Below, piece after piece: positions 19,659 through 28,804 of a DNA stretch of 64,000 bases. The DNA lies in the NCBI RefSeq assembly GCF_030813245.1, contig NZ_JAUSUA010000001.1, positions 930,001 to 994,000 on the forward strand. Direction: 5' to 3'. The position numbers and the translations under genes were made by a program. Position 1 is the first letter of the stretch; every line of letters starts with the position of its first letter. The DNA comes from Alkalicoccobacillus murimartini (GTDB lineage Bacteria > Bacillota > Bacilli > Bacillales > Bacillaceae_D). The notes beneath the pieces were generated by a model. The model made no database searches and was not told where the DNA came from. It saw nothing but the letters and a program-made list of their open reading frames with translations.

Positions 19659-19699
19659 AGTTACTAGAATTACCCGCCCTCTCTATAGATGACAAACAA

Positions 19700-19738
19700 T
19701 AAGAACCCTCAGTTCCTAGAAACTGAGGGTTCTTATTT
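19700..19738. terminator. Bidirectional terminator
   Basis: AAGAACCCTCAGTT and AACTGAGGGTTCTT form a perfect 14-bp stem with a 6-nt loop. It serves the acetyltransferase gene (plus) and the sugar operon (minus). Confidence 0.85.
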
Positions 19739-19741
19739 CTA

Positions 19742-20635
19742 TTATCCTTTTACACCAGTCAAAGCAATACCTTCAATGATTTGTCGTTGTGCAAAGACGT
19801 AGATCACGAGCACTGGAATAACCGAAATGGTGGCGCCTGCCATCATAAGCGGCCAGTTGGTGACATACAGCCCTTTAAAGGTTGCAAGCAGAAGTGGAAC
19901 GGTATAAAGATTCTGATCACTTAGGAATACGAGTGGCTGAATAAAGTTGTTCCAGATCCCAATGAAAGAAAAGATTCCAAATGCTGCAAGGGCAGGTCGC
20001 ACTAACGGTAAGATGATTTTTAAATAGATGTATAGTGGATTTGCTCCATCCATGACCGCTGCCTCTTCCATCTCCTTAGGAATACCCATGATAAACTGAC
20101 GTAGAAGAAAAACGCCAAAGGCATTAAATAAGGCGTTCGGTACCAGAATGGATAAATGGCTGTTCACCCAGCCAATGGTATCCATAATAAGGTACAAAGG
20201 AATTAGCGTTACTTGCATCGGTACCATCATTGTAGCCAAAAAGGCGATAAAAAGAACACGTGAACCTGGGAACTTAATTTTCGCAAACGCATACGCCGCC
20301 ATAGAGCAAGTCAAAAGCTGACAGAAGACAACAACAAAGGAAATATAGAAGCTGTTGAAATAGGCGCGCCCAAACGGCATGGCACTTAATGAGTCGGTGA
20401 TGTTACTCCACATAATCGGGTCCGGAATCCATACAGGTGGAACCGCAAAAATTTGCTCAAATGACTTCAAGCTACTTAATGCCATCCATATGAATGGACC
20501 TGCCATAATAAACGAACCAATAATCAGCACAATGTGCAGAGCAATACGTGATGGTCTGAATTGAGATGTCCGAGTTGGTTTTACCTTTCCAGGTTTCTCA
20601 GGGCGTATTGGTGTATTACCTTCCTCCATCTTCAT
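19742..20635 (-). CDS. amyC: Sugar ABC transporter permease (AmyC/MsmG-like)
   Basis: 297 residues, MalG-type permease with six predicted helices. The EAA loop reads EMEEAAVMDGANPLYIYLKIILPLVRPA, which contacts the ATPase. The N-terminus carries a 25-residue polar extension rich in Pro/Lys. It overlaps the preceding permease gene by 20 nt and starts behind GGAGGTG. With 20616-21497 and the binding protein it makes a CUT1-type importer. No ATPase gene is in the operon, so a shared one (MsmX-type) encoded elsewhere is likely. The symbol follows the B. subtilis mel locus and is tentative. Confidence 0.85.
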   Translation of the reverse strand: MKMEEGNTPIRPEKPGKVKPTRTSQFRPSRIALHIVLIIGSFIMAGPFIWMALSSLKSFEQIFAVPPVWIPDPIMWSNITDSLSAMPFGRAYFNSFYISFVVVFCQLLTCSMAAYAFAKIKFPGSRVLFIAFLATMMVPMQVTLIPLYLIMDTIGWVNSHLSILVPNALFNAFGVFLLRQFIMGIPKEMEEAAVMDGANPLYIYLKIILPLVRPALAAFGIFSFIGIWNNFIQPLVFLSDQNLYTVPLLLATFKGLYVTNWPLMMAGATISVIPVLVIYVFAQRQIIEGIALTGVKG

Positions 20636-21497
20636 AATGCACCCACCTCCTTGATACTGAGAATTGTATTAATGTAAAAATTAAGATAATGACAAACAGT
20701 ACCATGGCTGACGCCGTACTTGGACCAAATGCAGATCGACCAAATGCCGTTTCATAGATATGGTATACCAGTGTATAACTTGCTTTACCTGGTCCACCCT
20801 GTGTCATCACATACGCTTGGTCAAATACTTGGAACGAACCAATAACCGTCATGATGGCAACAAAAAAGGTTGTTGGTGACAAAAGCGGGAAGGTGATATG
20901 CAAGAATTTCTGCATTGGACTTGCGCCATCGATATCGGCGGCTTCGTAATAGCTTCTTGATATGCCTTGAAGTCCTGCGAGGAAAATCACCATATTTGTG
21001 CCGAGTCCCCACCAAATACTTAAGCCTGCAATCGACGGGAGAACGAGGTTACGATCGGTTAACCAATTGGGCCCGTCAATCCCCACCATGGCAAGTAATT
21101 GATTAATAAGACCTATGTCTCCATTTAAGAGCCACATCCAGATAACACCAATGGAAACCGAGCTTGTTACGACTGGCATAAAGAAAAAGACACGGTAAAA
21201 GGTTTTACCTTTGACTTTGTTTAAGGCTAATGCCACCAGCATGGCCAACGTTATGCCAAGAGGAATCACAAGAATAGAATAGTAGGCGGTGTTCACTAGG
21301 GCTGTGATAAAGTTATCATCTCTAAATTGACCTATATAATTTGCAAAACCAACAAATTTTCTTTCTCCAAACCCATCCCATTGCATAAAGCTTAGTCCAA
21401 AAGCAAAACCCAATGGAAGAATCGAAAAAGCCAGCATGCCAATTAACTGTGGGGCAATAAAGAAATATCCCCACCACTTGCGCTTAGAGTCATTCAT
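20616..21497 (-). CDS. amyD: Sugar ABC transporter permease (AmyD/MsmF-like)
   Basis: 293 residues, MalF-type permease with six predicted helices and the EAA loop YYEAADIDGASPMQKFLHITFPLLSP (ATPase contact). Start ATG follows GGGGGAACC. It sits between the binding protein and the second permease in the melibiose-type operon and should form the membrane channel with it. The symbol is by analogy with the B. subtilis msmE-amyD-amyC-melA order and is tentative. Confidence 0.85.
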   Translation of the reverse strand: MNDSKRKWWGYFFIAPQLIGMLAFSILPLGFAFGLSFMQWDGFGERKFVGFANYIGQFRDDNFITALVNTAYYSILVIPLGITLAMLVALALNKVKGKTFYRVFFFMPVVTSSVSIGVIWMWLLNGDIGLINQLLAMVGIDGPNWLTDRNLVLPSIAGLSIWWGLGTNMVIFLAGLQGISRSYYEAADIDGASPMQKFLHITFPLLSPTTFFVAIMTVIGSFQVFDQAYVMTQGGPGKASYTLVYHIYETAFGRSAFGPSTASAMVLFVIILIFTLIQFSVSRRWVHYEDGGR

Positions 21498-21575
21498 CTG
21501 AGGTTCCCCCTTCTCTATCCATCATTTGCGAAAAGGAGTCAGGGATCGTTACTCTGACTCCTTTCACTTATTCTG

Positions 21576-22853
21576 TTAGGATTCTTCAAGCATCGTTCGC
21601 GCCATTTCAGAAGCTTGATCTACGGCTTCTTCAGGAGTAAGATCACCTAAAAGCATAACTTCGTATATATCCTCAAGTTCTTTATTTAAGCCTGGTGCTG
21701 TAAACTCATACCCAACCACACGACCTGTTTCACGTGCATCCAGTAAATACGATCCATGGTCTGGTTTTTCTTGATTCACTACGACGTCGTCAATGCCTTC
21801 AACGGATGGTACTGCGTTACCTTCTCCATCAAGTCTTGTTTCCTGTCCTAACTGTGAAGTATAGAATGAAACAAATTCTTTTGCTTCTTCAACATGATCA
21901 CCTTTAGCATTTGCACTCATGTAAGCGGTTGCAATATTAACGCTAGGAATTTGTTCATCCGTGTTTGTTGGCCACGGGATGTAATCGAACTCGATACTTG
22001 TTTCTAAAAACATCGGCGTTAACCAACGTCCAGCTGCCACCATTCCCACTTGATTGGACATAAACATGGCATCCATTCCTTGACCCTCAGGCAAGGTACC
22101 AGAGAATATAAAGTTATCTTCACTGACCATACGTTCTACAAATTCAAAGGCTTCTAACGTTTGTTCGTTCTCATCAGCAACAATTTTATTATCTTCCTCA
22201 AACAATCCACCATTAGCCCAGATCCAGTTAATGATGTTTCCATGGCCACCTTCTTGTACAAAACCATACTTACCTGCGTCTCGTAACGCTGAGGTTACCT
22301 CTTCCATCGCTTCCCAATTCCAATTTCCTTCATCAAAATACTCTTGTGGTGATTTAATACCTGCTTCCTCAAACATGCCTATGTTGTAATACATCAGAAA
22401 CGGATTACAATCAACTGGTAATCCGTATATCTGATCATCCTTTTGGGAAGCTCCCCATAACCCTTCAGCAAATTCATCTGCTTTTACGTGAGAGGCATCT
22501 GAATCTAGAAAATCATTTAATGGCTCGATCGTTCCATTTGAAATCAATGTGGATATGTCCTCGGCGCCAACATAAAAGAGATCTGGTGCCTGACCTCCTT
22601 GAAGTCTTGTTGTTAGTGTTTGGAAATAGTTGTCGTTCGGAATCCCTGTTAACTCAACCTCAACATCTTCACTCTGCTCGTTAAAAGCATCAACCGCACG
22701 CTGATACACTTTTAACTCGGCTGGGTTGCCCCACGCAGAAAATGTAAGCTCAATCTTACCATCGCCTCCAGAAGACCCTGAGCTACATCCACTCAGAGCC
22801 ACTAATCCAATAGCTAAACCTCCCAATACTAACACACCAGATCTTTTTTTCAT
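21576..22853 (-). CDS. msmE: Extracellular sugar-binding lipoprotein (MsmE-like)
   Basis: 425 residues with a lipoprotein signal peptide: MKKRSG, hydrophobic core, lipobox ALSGC with the modified Cys at residue 23. The mature part is a family-1 solute-binding protein (LTFSAWGNPAEL..., DLFYVGAEDI..., FMSNQVGMVAAGRW). It is anchored on the outer face of the membrane and passes the sugar to the two permeases encoded downstream. Placed between melA and the permeases, it probably binds alpha-galactosides. Start ATG follows AGGGGGAG. Confidence 0.87.
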   Translation of the reverse strand: MKKRSGVLVLGGLAIGLVALSGCSSGSSGGDGKIELTFSAWGNPAELKVYQRAVDAFNEQSEDVEVELTGIPNDNYFQTLTTRLQGGQAPDLFYVGAEDISTLISNGTIEPLNDFLDSDASHVKADEFAEGLWGASQKDDQIYGLPVDCNPFLMYYNIGMFEEAGIKSPQEYFDEGNWNWEAMEEVTSALRDAGKYGFVQEGGHGNIINWIWANGGLFEEDNKIVADENEQTLEAFEFVERMVSEDNFIFSGTLPEGQGMDAMFMSNQVGMVAAGRWLTPMFLETSIEFDYIPWPTNTDEQIPSVNIATAYMSANAKGDHVEEAKEFVSFYTSQLGQETRLDGEGNAVPSVEGIDDVVVNQEKPDHGSYLLDARETGRVVGYEFTAPGLNKELEDIYEVMLLGDLTPEEAVDQASEMARTMLEES

Positions 22854-22886
22854 GTTGTACTCCCCCTGTTTTTTATGATCGTTCCA

Positions 22887-24185
22887 TCATTGGTACTGAG
22901 GTAGGTAATCTCCATGGGCGTCAATTAGTTCATCACACATCGCTACGATGTCATCAATGGATAACTCAGCTTTTGTGTGTGGATCAAGTAAAGCTGCTTG
23001 ATAAATATAATCTCTTTTCTTAGTTACTGCTGCTTCGATGGTCAAAAGCTGTGAATGAATGTTCGTATGATTTAAACCTGCAAGCTGTAATGGTAAATCT
23101 CCAACATATGTCGGTGTGATTCCACTACGATCAGCTATACAAGGAACTTCTACCGTTGCTTTGGCTGGTAGATTACTAATAAGGTTACCAGTGTTTAAAA
23201 CGTTCCCACCAAATTTAAACGGCTGGTTCGTTTCAATCGCTTCAATGATTAGTGAGCCATATTCTTTAGAGCGTGTATGAGTAATGCCCTCAGCTGTGAG
23301 TGTTTTTTGTACCTTCTGCCAGTTGGCAATTTGCTCTTCACAACGTCTTGGGTATTCATCAAGTGGAATATTAAGCTGTTCAATCAGCTCTGGATAGTTT
23401 GACTTAATGAAATAAGGATGATATTCAGCATTATGCTCAGATGACTCTGTCACATAATGACCAAAGTGCTCCATTAACTTAAATCGAACCATGTCATTAT
23501 GGCGTTCCTTTTGCTTCTCTTTTGCTCTACGCTTAATCTCAGGATAAAGATCTACACCGTCCTGCTTAACCTCAAGCAACCAGGCCATATGATTGATGCC
23601 GGCAATTTTTTCTTGAACACGCGTATGATCCATATCTAAACTCTTAAAGAGATCCTTCGTACAAATTTGAACGCTATGGCAAAGACCTACAGATTGAATA
23701 CCTGTATGCTGCTGTAATGCCCCCATTAATGTCGCCATTGGATTCGTATAATTCATAAATAAGGCATCAGGAGCTACCTCTTCAATATCTCGTGCAAAAT
23801 CAAGCATAACTGGTATCGTTCTCAACGAACGGAAAATTCCACCAATTCCTACTGTATCAGCTATCGTTTGTCGTAAACCATACTTTTTTGGTATCTCAAA
23901 ATCTATAACAGTACTAGGCTTATATCCTCCAACTTGGATCGCATTAAACACATACGCTGCACCTCTTAATGCTTCTTTTCGATCTGTATACGAACGAATT
24001 GTTACATCCGAATCAAGAGCTTCAGCTAGTTGAGTTAATAAGTTTTGTGATTCACTCATTCGTTTCTCATCAATATCGTATAGTGCAAATTCAAAGCCTT
24101 TAAGAGCGGGGACCAACATACAATCTCCCAACACATTTTTCACAAATACTGTACTGCCTGCTCCAATAAACGTAATTTTAGACAT
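22887..24185 (-). CDS. melA: Alpha-galactosidase MelA, glycoside hydrolase family 4
   Basis: 432 residues, the same length as B. subtilis MelA. The N-terminal Rossmann motif is FIGAGSTVFVKNVLGD; GLCHSVQIC and AGINHMAW provide the Cys and His that bind the catalytic metal in GH4 enzymes. These hydrolases need NAD+ and Mn2+ and work by a redox-elimination route. Predicted substrate melibiose or related alpha-galactosides taken up by the downstream transporter. It is the first gene of the operon, behind GGAGGG. GH4 also contains LplD and alpha-glucosidases, but the whole sequence reads most like MelA. Confidence 0.9.
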   Translation of the reverse strand: MSKITFIGAGSTVFVKNVLGDCMLVPALKGFEFALYDIDEKRMSESQNLLTQLAEALDSDVTIRSYTDRKEALRGAAYVFNAIQVGGYKPSTVIDFEIPKKYGLRQTIADTVGIGGIFRSLRTIPVMLDFARDIEEVAPDALFMNYTNPMATLMGALQQHTGIQSVGLCHSVQICTKDLFKSLDMDHTRVQEKIAGINHMAWLLEVKQDGVDLYPEIKRRAKEKQKERHNDMVRFKLMEHFGHYVTESSEHNAEYHPYFIKSNYPELIEQLNIPLDEYPRRCEEQIANWQKVQKTLTAEGITHTRSKEYGSLIIEAIETNQPFKFGGNVLNTGNLISNLPAKATVEVPCIADRSGITPTYVGDLPLQLAGLNHTNIHSQLLTIEAAVTKKRDYIYQAALLDPHTKAELSIDDIVAMCDELIDAHGDYLPQYQ

Positions 24186-24235
24186 ACAAATATCCCTCCA
24201 TCATCAATTGGTTCTGTTATCAAATAGAAATTCTT

Positions 24236-24264
24236 GCTATACTATCTATAAAATCATCATACAA
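24236..24264 (-). promoter_or_regulatory. Possible melA operon promoter
   Basis: Minus strand: -35 TTGTAT (24259-24264), 17-nt spacer, -10 TATAGC (24236-24241). Both boxes are weak, as expected for a promoter needing an activator such as the divergent AraC protein. Confidence 0.4.
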
Positions 24265-24279
24265 TGAAAACGCTTACTT
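24264..24279. promoter_or_regulatory. cre site for CcpA in the melA-araC intergenic region
   Basis: ATGAAAACGCTTACTT agrees with WTGNAARCGNWWWCAW at 15 of 16 positions. It abuts the proposed melA -35 box, so carbon catabolite repression of the operon is likely. Confidence 0.65.
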
Positions 24280-24371
24280 ATATACGGTAATTAATGCGGC
24301 GTTAAGGGTAAATTAGTTGCATTAGTTTTCCATCCTCATGTAACCATTTTGCTTCACTGGAGGGTAAATCT

Positions 24372-25238
24372 ATGCTAGAAAAGAGTGCCATGATGAATCA
24401 AATGTACGAATTTGACTTTAATCAGTTGAACCATAAACCATCTGTTTTACTTACAAACCTTGGCTGGGAAACACGTTCTGAAACGAGTTATGATTACCAT
24501 GGTCTAAAACGAAGTCACAGTCATGGATTTTTGATCTTTCAATATACATTGTCTGGCGTTGGTTGTTTAGAATACGAAGGCACGCATTATCGCTTGAAAG
24601 CCGGAGACGCCTTCTTTGTCTCTGTACCAAGTAATCACAGATATTATGTTCCGGAAGATGAAGAGCCATGGGAATTTGTTTTTTTAACATTAGGAGGCGA
24701 GGAAGCTGAACGAATATGGAGAGATATTGTTTCGGTAAAAGGTCCTGTTACTTCAATTGGCATTAATGAACCCATCATCAAACTGTTAATGTCCATCATT
24801 CAAGAAACCATGTCTGACCGACTCGATGATCCGTTTCAAGCGTCGCTTCACGGCTATCAGTTTTTACTTACATGCATGAAACATTTTCTTTGTTATACAG
24901 AACCGGATACGGAACCACATAGCTATAAACAAGCCATTCGTTACATGGAAGAAAACTATCATCAATCGATGTCTCTGGATGATATTGCCGAGCAAGTGTT
25001 TTTATCACGTTATGCACTGATACGTTTGTTTAAAAAGTATGCTGAGACAACGCCGATCCAATATTTAAATAACTTACGCATTCAACAAGCATGTAAGTTA
25101 TTAATTCATACAAACAAACCAATAAAAAATATTGCGGTAGATGTTGGCTATGCAAATGCTAATTATTTTAATAAGGCTTTTCGAAAAGCAATGGGCTTAT
25201 CTGTCGGCAGATACAGAGAAAGTGGAAGGTATACTTAA
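24372..25238 (+). CDS. AraC-family regulator of the divergent melA operon
   Basis: 288 residues. N-terminal cupin-type sensor domain (HSHGFLIFQYTLSGVGCLEYEG then AGDAFFVSVPSNHRYYVPED) and a C-terminal double helix-turn-helix (MSLDDIAEQVFLSRYALIRLFKKY and IKNIAVDVGYANANYFNKAFRK). Such proteins usually activate the neighbouring sugar operon when they bind the sugar. B. subtilis uses a LacI-type MsmR at the equivalent locus, so the regulator differs here. Start ATG at 24372 behind GGAGGG. Confidence 0.85.
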   Translation: MLEKSAMMNQMYEFDFNQLNHKPSVLLTNLGWETRSETSYDYHGLKRSHSHGFLIFQYTLSGVGCLEYEGTHYRLKAGDAFFVSVPSNHRYYVPEDEEPWEFVFLTLGGEEAERIWRDIVSVKGPVTSIGINEPIIKLLMSIIQETMSDRLDDPFQASLHGYQFLLTCMKHFLCYTEPDTEPHSYKQAIRYMEENYHQSMSLDDIAEQVFLSRYALIRLFKKYAETTPIQYLNNLRIQQACKLLIHTNKPIKNIAVDVGYANANYFNKAFRKAMGLSVGRYRESGRYT

Positions 25239-25268
25239 TTGAAACAGACATTTTTAATTATCATAGAA

Positions 25269-25312
25269 AACGAACCAGTATGCTCGTTAAACAGCATACT
25301 GGTTCGTTTTTT
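25269..25312. terminator. Bidirectional terminator with the repeated palindromic core
   Basis: AACGAACCAGTATGC and GCATACTGGTTCGTT form a perfect 15-bp stem followed by T on both strands. The core TATGCTCGTTAAACAGCATA (25279-25298) is the reverse complement of the core at 14792-14811. Confidence 0.85.
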
Positions 25313-25342
25313 GTGCGATATCATAATAAAAGCTTTAGTGTA

Positions 25343-26218
25343 TTAATAGCTACTATTCCATTGCTTCACAAACATTGCTGTACCACTGATCGCAACGGAG
25401 AGGTCGGTCTTTGCATTTTTTACATGAACAAATACACGGCCATCCCGTCCGATCTCCTGGCCTTGTTCAACAACTAGCTCATATGCTTCAGCTCCTGGAT
25501 GAATATAGCGTGCGTAATAAGCACCCATTACTCCTGATGCCGTTCCTGTTACGGGATCTTCAACTGTTCCTGAAAAAGGAGAGGAAAAGTGCCTTGCATG
25601 CATATCAGCCTTAGGATCAAACGTTTCGACACAAAATGGGTGAACCGATACACGCGGCATGTCTGTTAATATGCTTGGAAATTTCTCTTGATCTGGCTTC
25701 ATGTGAGAAAATGCCGTTAACGACCGGATGGGAATGAGTAATGTCCAAATTCCCGTACTGCCATATGTAATCGGTAGTCGTTCGTCTAGATCTTCAATGG
25801 TTAAGCCAATGGACGCCATCAAAGAAACCTTCTCCCCTTCGAACGGAGAAAATCGCGGAGCAGCTTGCTGCATACGACAAACGTTATGAGCCATCTCAAC
25901 AGGCAAAATGCCCGCCTTGGTTTCAATCGTAATGGTTTCTTTTTCAGGGAGTTGTTCTAATTGTTGTAGAGCAAAACATACAGCCATTGTTGCATGACCG
26001 CACACATTCATTTCATGTCCTGGGGTGAAATAACGAACACCAAAATCCGCTACGTCAGATGAGACAATAAAGCTAGTCTCGTTAAAGCCTACTTCTTTCG
26101 CAATATGTTGCATGTCATTATCCGTCAAATGCTCCGCGTCTAGAACAACGCCTGCAGGGTTCCCTTTATCTATTTCCTGACTGAAAACATCCCAGTGTAG
26201 AACGGCAACAGATCCCAT
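25343..26218 (-). CDS. PhzF-family isomerase/epimerase-like protein
   Basis: 291 residues. The PhzF fold is indicated by DVFSQEIDKGNPAGVVL at the N-terminus, GFNETSFIV (with the Glu that acts as general acid/base in this family), CGHATMAV, and EDPVTGTASGVMGAYY in the second half. Family members isomerise or epimerise small metabolites (phenazine precursors, diaminopimelate-like substrates), but most bacterial copies have no known substrate. It follows an acetyltransferase gene by 11 nt, so the two are probably co-transcribed. Start ATG behind AGGTGG. Confidence 0.85.
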   Translation of the reverse strand: MGSVAVLHWDVFSQEIDKGNPAGVVLDAEHLTDNDMQHIAKEVGFNETSFIVSSDVADFGVRYFTPGHEMNVCGHATMAVCFALQQLEQLPEKETITIETKAGILPVEMAHNVCRMQQAAPRFSPFEGEKVSLMASIGLTIEDLDERLPITYGSTGIWTLLIPIRSLTAFSHMKPDQEKFPSILTDMPRVSVHPFCVETFDPKADMHARHFSSPFSGTVEDPVTGTASGVMGAYYARYIHPGAEAYELVVEQGQEIGRDGRVFVHVKNAKTDLSVAISGTAMFVKQWNSSY

Positions 26219-26229
26219 GATATGACCAC

Positions 26230-26748
26230 CTAATCTTTTGATAGATTATGAAAATCGGGTAGATCCAATTGATAAAAGGCTAAATCTAACCACTTCTCAA
26301 ACTTAAATCCAGCTTTTGTAATGGTTCCAGCATGTGTAAAGCCTAGTCGTTCATGAACCGCTATACTATTTGTGTTAACGGCATCAATGCCTGCAATTAA
26401 GGTGACAAATCCAGAATCCTTTGCCATTTGTATGAGTTCCACTAATAACTTACTTCCTATGCCTTTTTTACGATAATCACTATGTACATATACGGAGTGC
26501 TCTACCGTATATTGATAAGCCGCATGAGGTCGGAACGATCCATACGTTGCAAAACCGTAGACTTGCCCATCTTGCTCCCCTTCAAAAACAATGACTGGAA
26601 AACCAGCCGACATTTTTTCATCAAACCATTGTTTCTGCTGTTCTAATGTATTTGCTTTATAGTGATAAACAGCCGTTGTATGTAGAATGGCCTCATTATA
26701 AATCGTAAGTATAGCGTTCACATCTTGTTCCTGTGCAGGTCTAATCAT
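26230..26748 (-). CDS. GNAT N-acetyltransferase, phosphinothricin/amino-acid type
   Basis: 172 residues, MIRPAQEQDVNAILTIYNEAILHTTA with VEHSVYVHSDYRKKGIGSKLL (acetyl-CoA loop YRKKGIG) and IDAVNTNSIAVHERLGFTHAG. These are features of the PAT/MnaT-type acetyltransferases, which acetylate phosphinothricin, methionine sulfoximine and related amino-acid analogues. The natural substrate is uncertain. First gene of a two-gene unit with the PhzF-like gene. Start ATG behind GGGAG. Confidence 0.85.
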   Translation of the reverse strand: MIRPAQEQDVNAILTIYNEAILHTTAVYHYKANTLEQQKQWFDEKMSAGFPVIVFEGEQDGQVYGFATYGSFRPHAAYQYTVEHSVYVHSDYRKKGIGSKLLVELIQMAKDSGFVTLIAGIDAVNTNSIAVHERLGFTHAGTITKAGFKFEKWLDLAFYQLDLPDFHNLSKD

Positions 26749-26795
26749 TCAACTATCTCCCTTTGTCAAAAATCTAGCAACCACTATCTTGTGCC

Positions 26796-27569
26796 TTACA
26801 TTAATTCAGCTAATAAGCTCCTTACTGAATTTGCTGTTCGTATATCGCTTGCCAGCATGCCATCCAATTCAATCGCTTTAGCAGCCATTTTACTTGAAAC
26901 ACCACTTAAAATTAACTCAGCACCTAAAAGCTTTAGAACATCTCTCAACTTTATCAAATCTCTTAACACTAAATCATTAAATGTCGTTAAACCCGATAAG
27001 TCTACAATTAGAGTTGTAATTTTTTGATGCACAACCTCTTTTGTCGAAATATCAAAAATGCTGTTAAATCGATGTTCATTCATTTCACCAATTAAAGGTA
27101 AGACCGCAATATCTTTTAGAAGAGGAACAATTGGACAGGCAAGCGATTTAATCTCTTGCAAGGATCGCTCATAGCTCTCCTCCACTTCTCTTCTATACGT
27201 CACATCTTTTTGTACACCAATAAAGTATGTCTTATCTTCATAGTCCATATGGAGACAATCTACTGAAAGGTTGTTCCAAAATGACTTTCCGTCTTTTCGA
27301 TAGTTTAACAATTCAACGGTAACCGACTTCTTTTGATGAATGGCTTGTCTTAAAACATCCACTTCGTTTGAATCCGTATCCTTCCCTTGAAGAAAGCGAC
27401 AATTTTGACCAATGATTTCATTCTGTTCATATCCTGTCATCTCAAAGAACCCTTGATTTGCATAAATGATCGGATTATCGTCTTGGTTGGGATCCGTAAT
27501 AATGATTCCTGCCCGCGTATGATTTAATGCCTCAATGAGAAGCTTATGATTTGCAAAGATGCGTTCCAT
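26796..27569 (-). CDS. ytvA: Blue-light photoreceptor YtvA (LOV-STAS)
   Basis: 257 residues. LOV domain at about 10-125 with GQNCRFLQG, in which Cys57 forms the photo-adduct with FMN. RYRKDGKSFWNN-type strand (NYRKDGKSFWNNL) and YFIGVQKDVT close the PAS fold. A linker helix leads to a STAS domain (about 145-257) like those of RsbR/RsbS stressosome proteins. In B. subtilis YtvA feeds blue light into the sigma-B general stress response. No other sigma-B genes are in this window. Start ATG behind GGAGGG. Confidence 0.93.
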   Translation of the reverse strand: MERIFANHKLLIEALNHTRAGIIITDPNQDDNPIIYANQGFFEMTGYEQNEIIGQNCRFLQGKDTDSNEVDVLRQAIHQKKSVTVELLNYRKDGKSFWNNLSVDCLHMDYEDKTYFIGVQKDVTYRREVEESYERSLQEIKSLACPIVPLLKDIAVLPLIGEMNEHRFNSIFDISTKEVVHQKITTLIVDLSGLTTFNDLVLRDLIKLRDVLKLLGAELILSGVSSKMAAKAIELDGMLASDIRTANSVRSLLAELM

Positions 27570-27741
27570 GTAATGAACCCTCCGACTAAAATGAAGTACG
27601 TTTATTCTTTATCATACCAAATTAAGCAGAGAAAAAGAATGGAGTGTGTTTCCATCCTTTTAAAAAAAGCTAGTCTAATCTGTTTTGTTAGTAATGTAGT
27701 CATTGTTCGCAAATTAGTCATAACTATTTTAATGAAAGACT

Positions 27742-27769
27742 ATGACAAAAGTCGTAATCCCTTTATAAT
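27742..27769 (+). promoter_or_regulatory. Sigma-A promoter of the lipoprotein gene
   Basis: -35 ATGACA (27742-27747), 16-nt spacer, perfect -10 TATAAT (27764-27769), 37 nt before the start codon. Confidence 0.65.
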
Positions 27770-27806
27770 GTGTAATGGAATTAAATACATAAATAAGGGG
27801 TATATT

Positions 27807-28478
27807 ATGAAAAAATTACTATGTTCAGCTGGACTAATCAGCTTATTAGCTCTCACAGCCTGTGGAGAGAATCAAGAAGCATCATCAGAGGACGCTGAAT
27901 CCACATCTGCTGAGTCCGTTGAAGAAACAAATAATGGGGAAGAAGCAGCGGATGAGTCAACAGAAGAAACCGAAGATATTGAGGAAACGGTTGATAATGA
28001 TTGGGATCATCAAGTAGGAGACACAAATGACGATGGTTCGTTATTGTTATTAGCACGTAATGACTCATTTGATGAAATCGAAACTGGATCGATGACACTT
28101 ACTTTGCCTCAAGTGACGGTAAGTGAAGTTGTAGAATGGCCATCTGAAATTGCCGAGTTTTATGAATTTGAACCAACAGGTATTATTCAAATTGATATGG
28201 AGCTTTCGAATGCATCAGAAGAAACCATCTTATTCTATGCAGACCAAGCTACAATCACTACAAGCACAGGCGAGCAATTAGAAGCAGATTTCTTAGCAAG
28301 TGATCATATTGACGGAGATTTCATCGGAGCCGTAAATAAAAGCGGAAGCGTACGATATATGCTCAAAAATTCTGACCCTAACGAAATTGAATGGGTACGC
28401 GTACTCATTGACGCACCGCATGATGAAGAAAGTTTTGATAATGTCGGTGAAAAAGTAGATGTACAGATTGATTTTTAA
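27807..28478 (+). CDS. Secreted lipoprotein, DUF4352-like fold, function unknown
   Basis: 223 residues. Signal peptide MKKLLCSAGLISLLALTAC with the lipobox Cys at 19, then about 50 residues of low-complexity Glu/Ser/Thr/Asp, then a beta-rich domain (TGSMTLTLPQVTVSEV..., IIQIDMELSNASEETILFY, MLKNSDPNEIEWVRVLI). That ending resembles the immunoglobulin-like DUF4352 group of Bacillus lipoproteins. I start at the ATG at 27807 behind AAGGGG; the longer reading from 27546 runs through the promoter. It stands alone with its own promoter and terminator. Confidence 0.8.
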   Translation: MKKLLCSAGLISLLALTACGENQEASSEDAESTSAESVEETNNGEEAADESTEETEDIEETVDNDWDHQVGDTNDDGSLLLLARNDSFDEIETGSMTLTLPQVTVSEVVEWPSEIAEFYEFEPTGIIQIDMELSNASEETILFYADQATITTSTGEQLEADFLASDHIDGDFIGAVNKSGSVRYMLKNSDPNEIEWVRVLIDAPHDEESFDNVGEKVDVQIDF

Positions 28479-28483
28479 AGATT

Positions 28484-28508
28484 GAGCCTTTAATGGCTCT
28501 TTTTTTTT
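28484..28508 (+). terminator. Terminator after the lipoprotein gene
   Basis: GAGCC/GGCTC stem with a 6-nt loop followed by nine T. The following 28509-28760 stretch is AT-rich and holds no gene I can support. Confidence 0.75.
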
Positions 28509-28760
28509 GAGAATATAATCAAATATTCACCTACATTCTATCTATAAATCTATCTGGCAAAATATCATCTTCTTGTATTCGTAGTAGTAGCCACACAGCT
28601 TGTTCTATATCATTTTCTTTTTCGGCAAAATATAACAAGATTCTGTTTCTATTCTATAGCTACCTCATCGGCATGTAGCAATCGGGCCGAAAGTATTCCT
28701 TATAGCTTTCCTATGTTTCAAGGAATCTCAATGTCCAACCCTATCAATGCTTTGTAACAC

Positions 28761-28799
28761 AAAAAAAGAGGGACATCTCCATTTAAACGCCCCCTTTTT
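28761..28799 (-). terminator. Probable terminator after the DUF4177 gene
   Basis: On the minus strand AAAAAGGGGG and CCCTCTTTTTTT form an imperfect stem with a T run, directly after the stop codon region. Confidence 0.5.
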
Positions 28800-28804
28800 A
28801 TGTA

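Noticed and set aside
27546-27806. Upstream extension of the lipoprotein reading frame
   Set aside because: It covers the promoter with a perfect TATAAT and would bury the signal peptide inside the protein.
28509-28760. AT-rich stretch as a possible regulatory RNA
   Set aside because: No stable paired structure, promoter or conserved element could be pointed to by eye.
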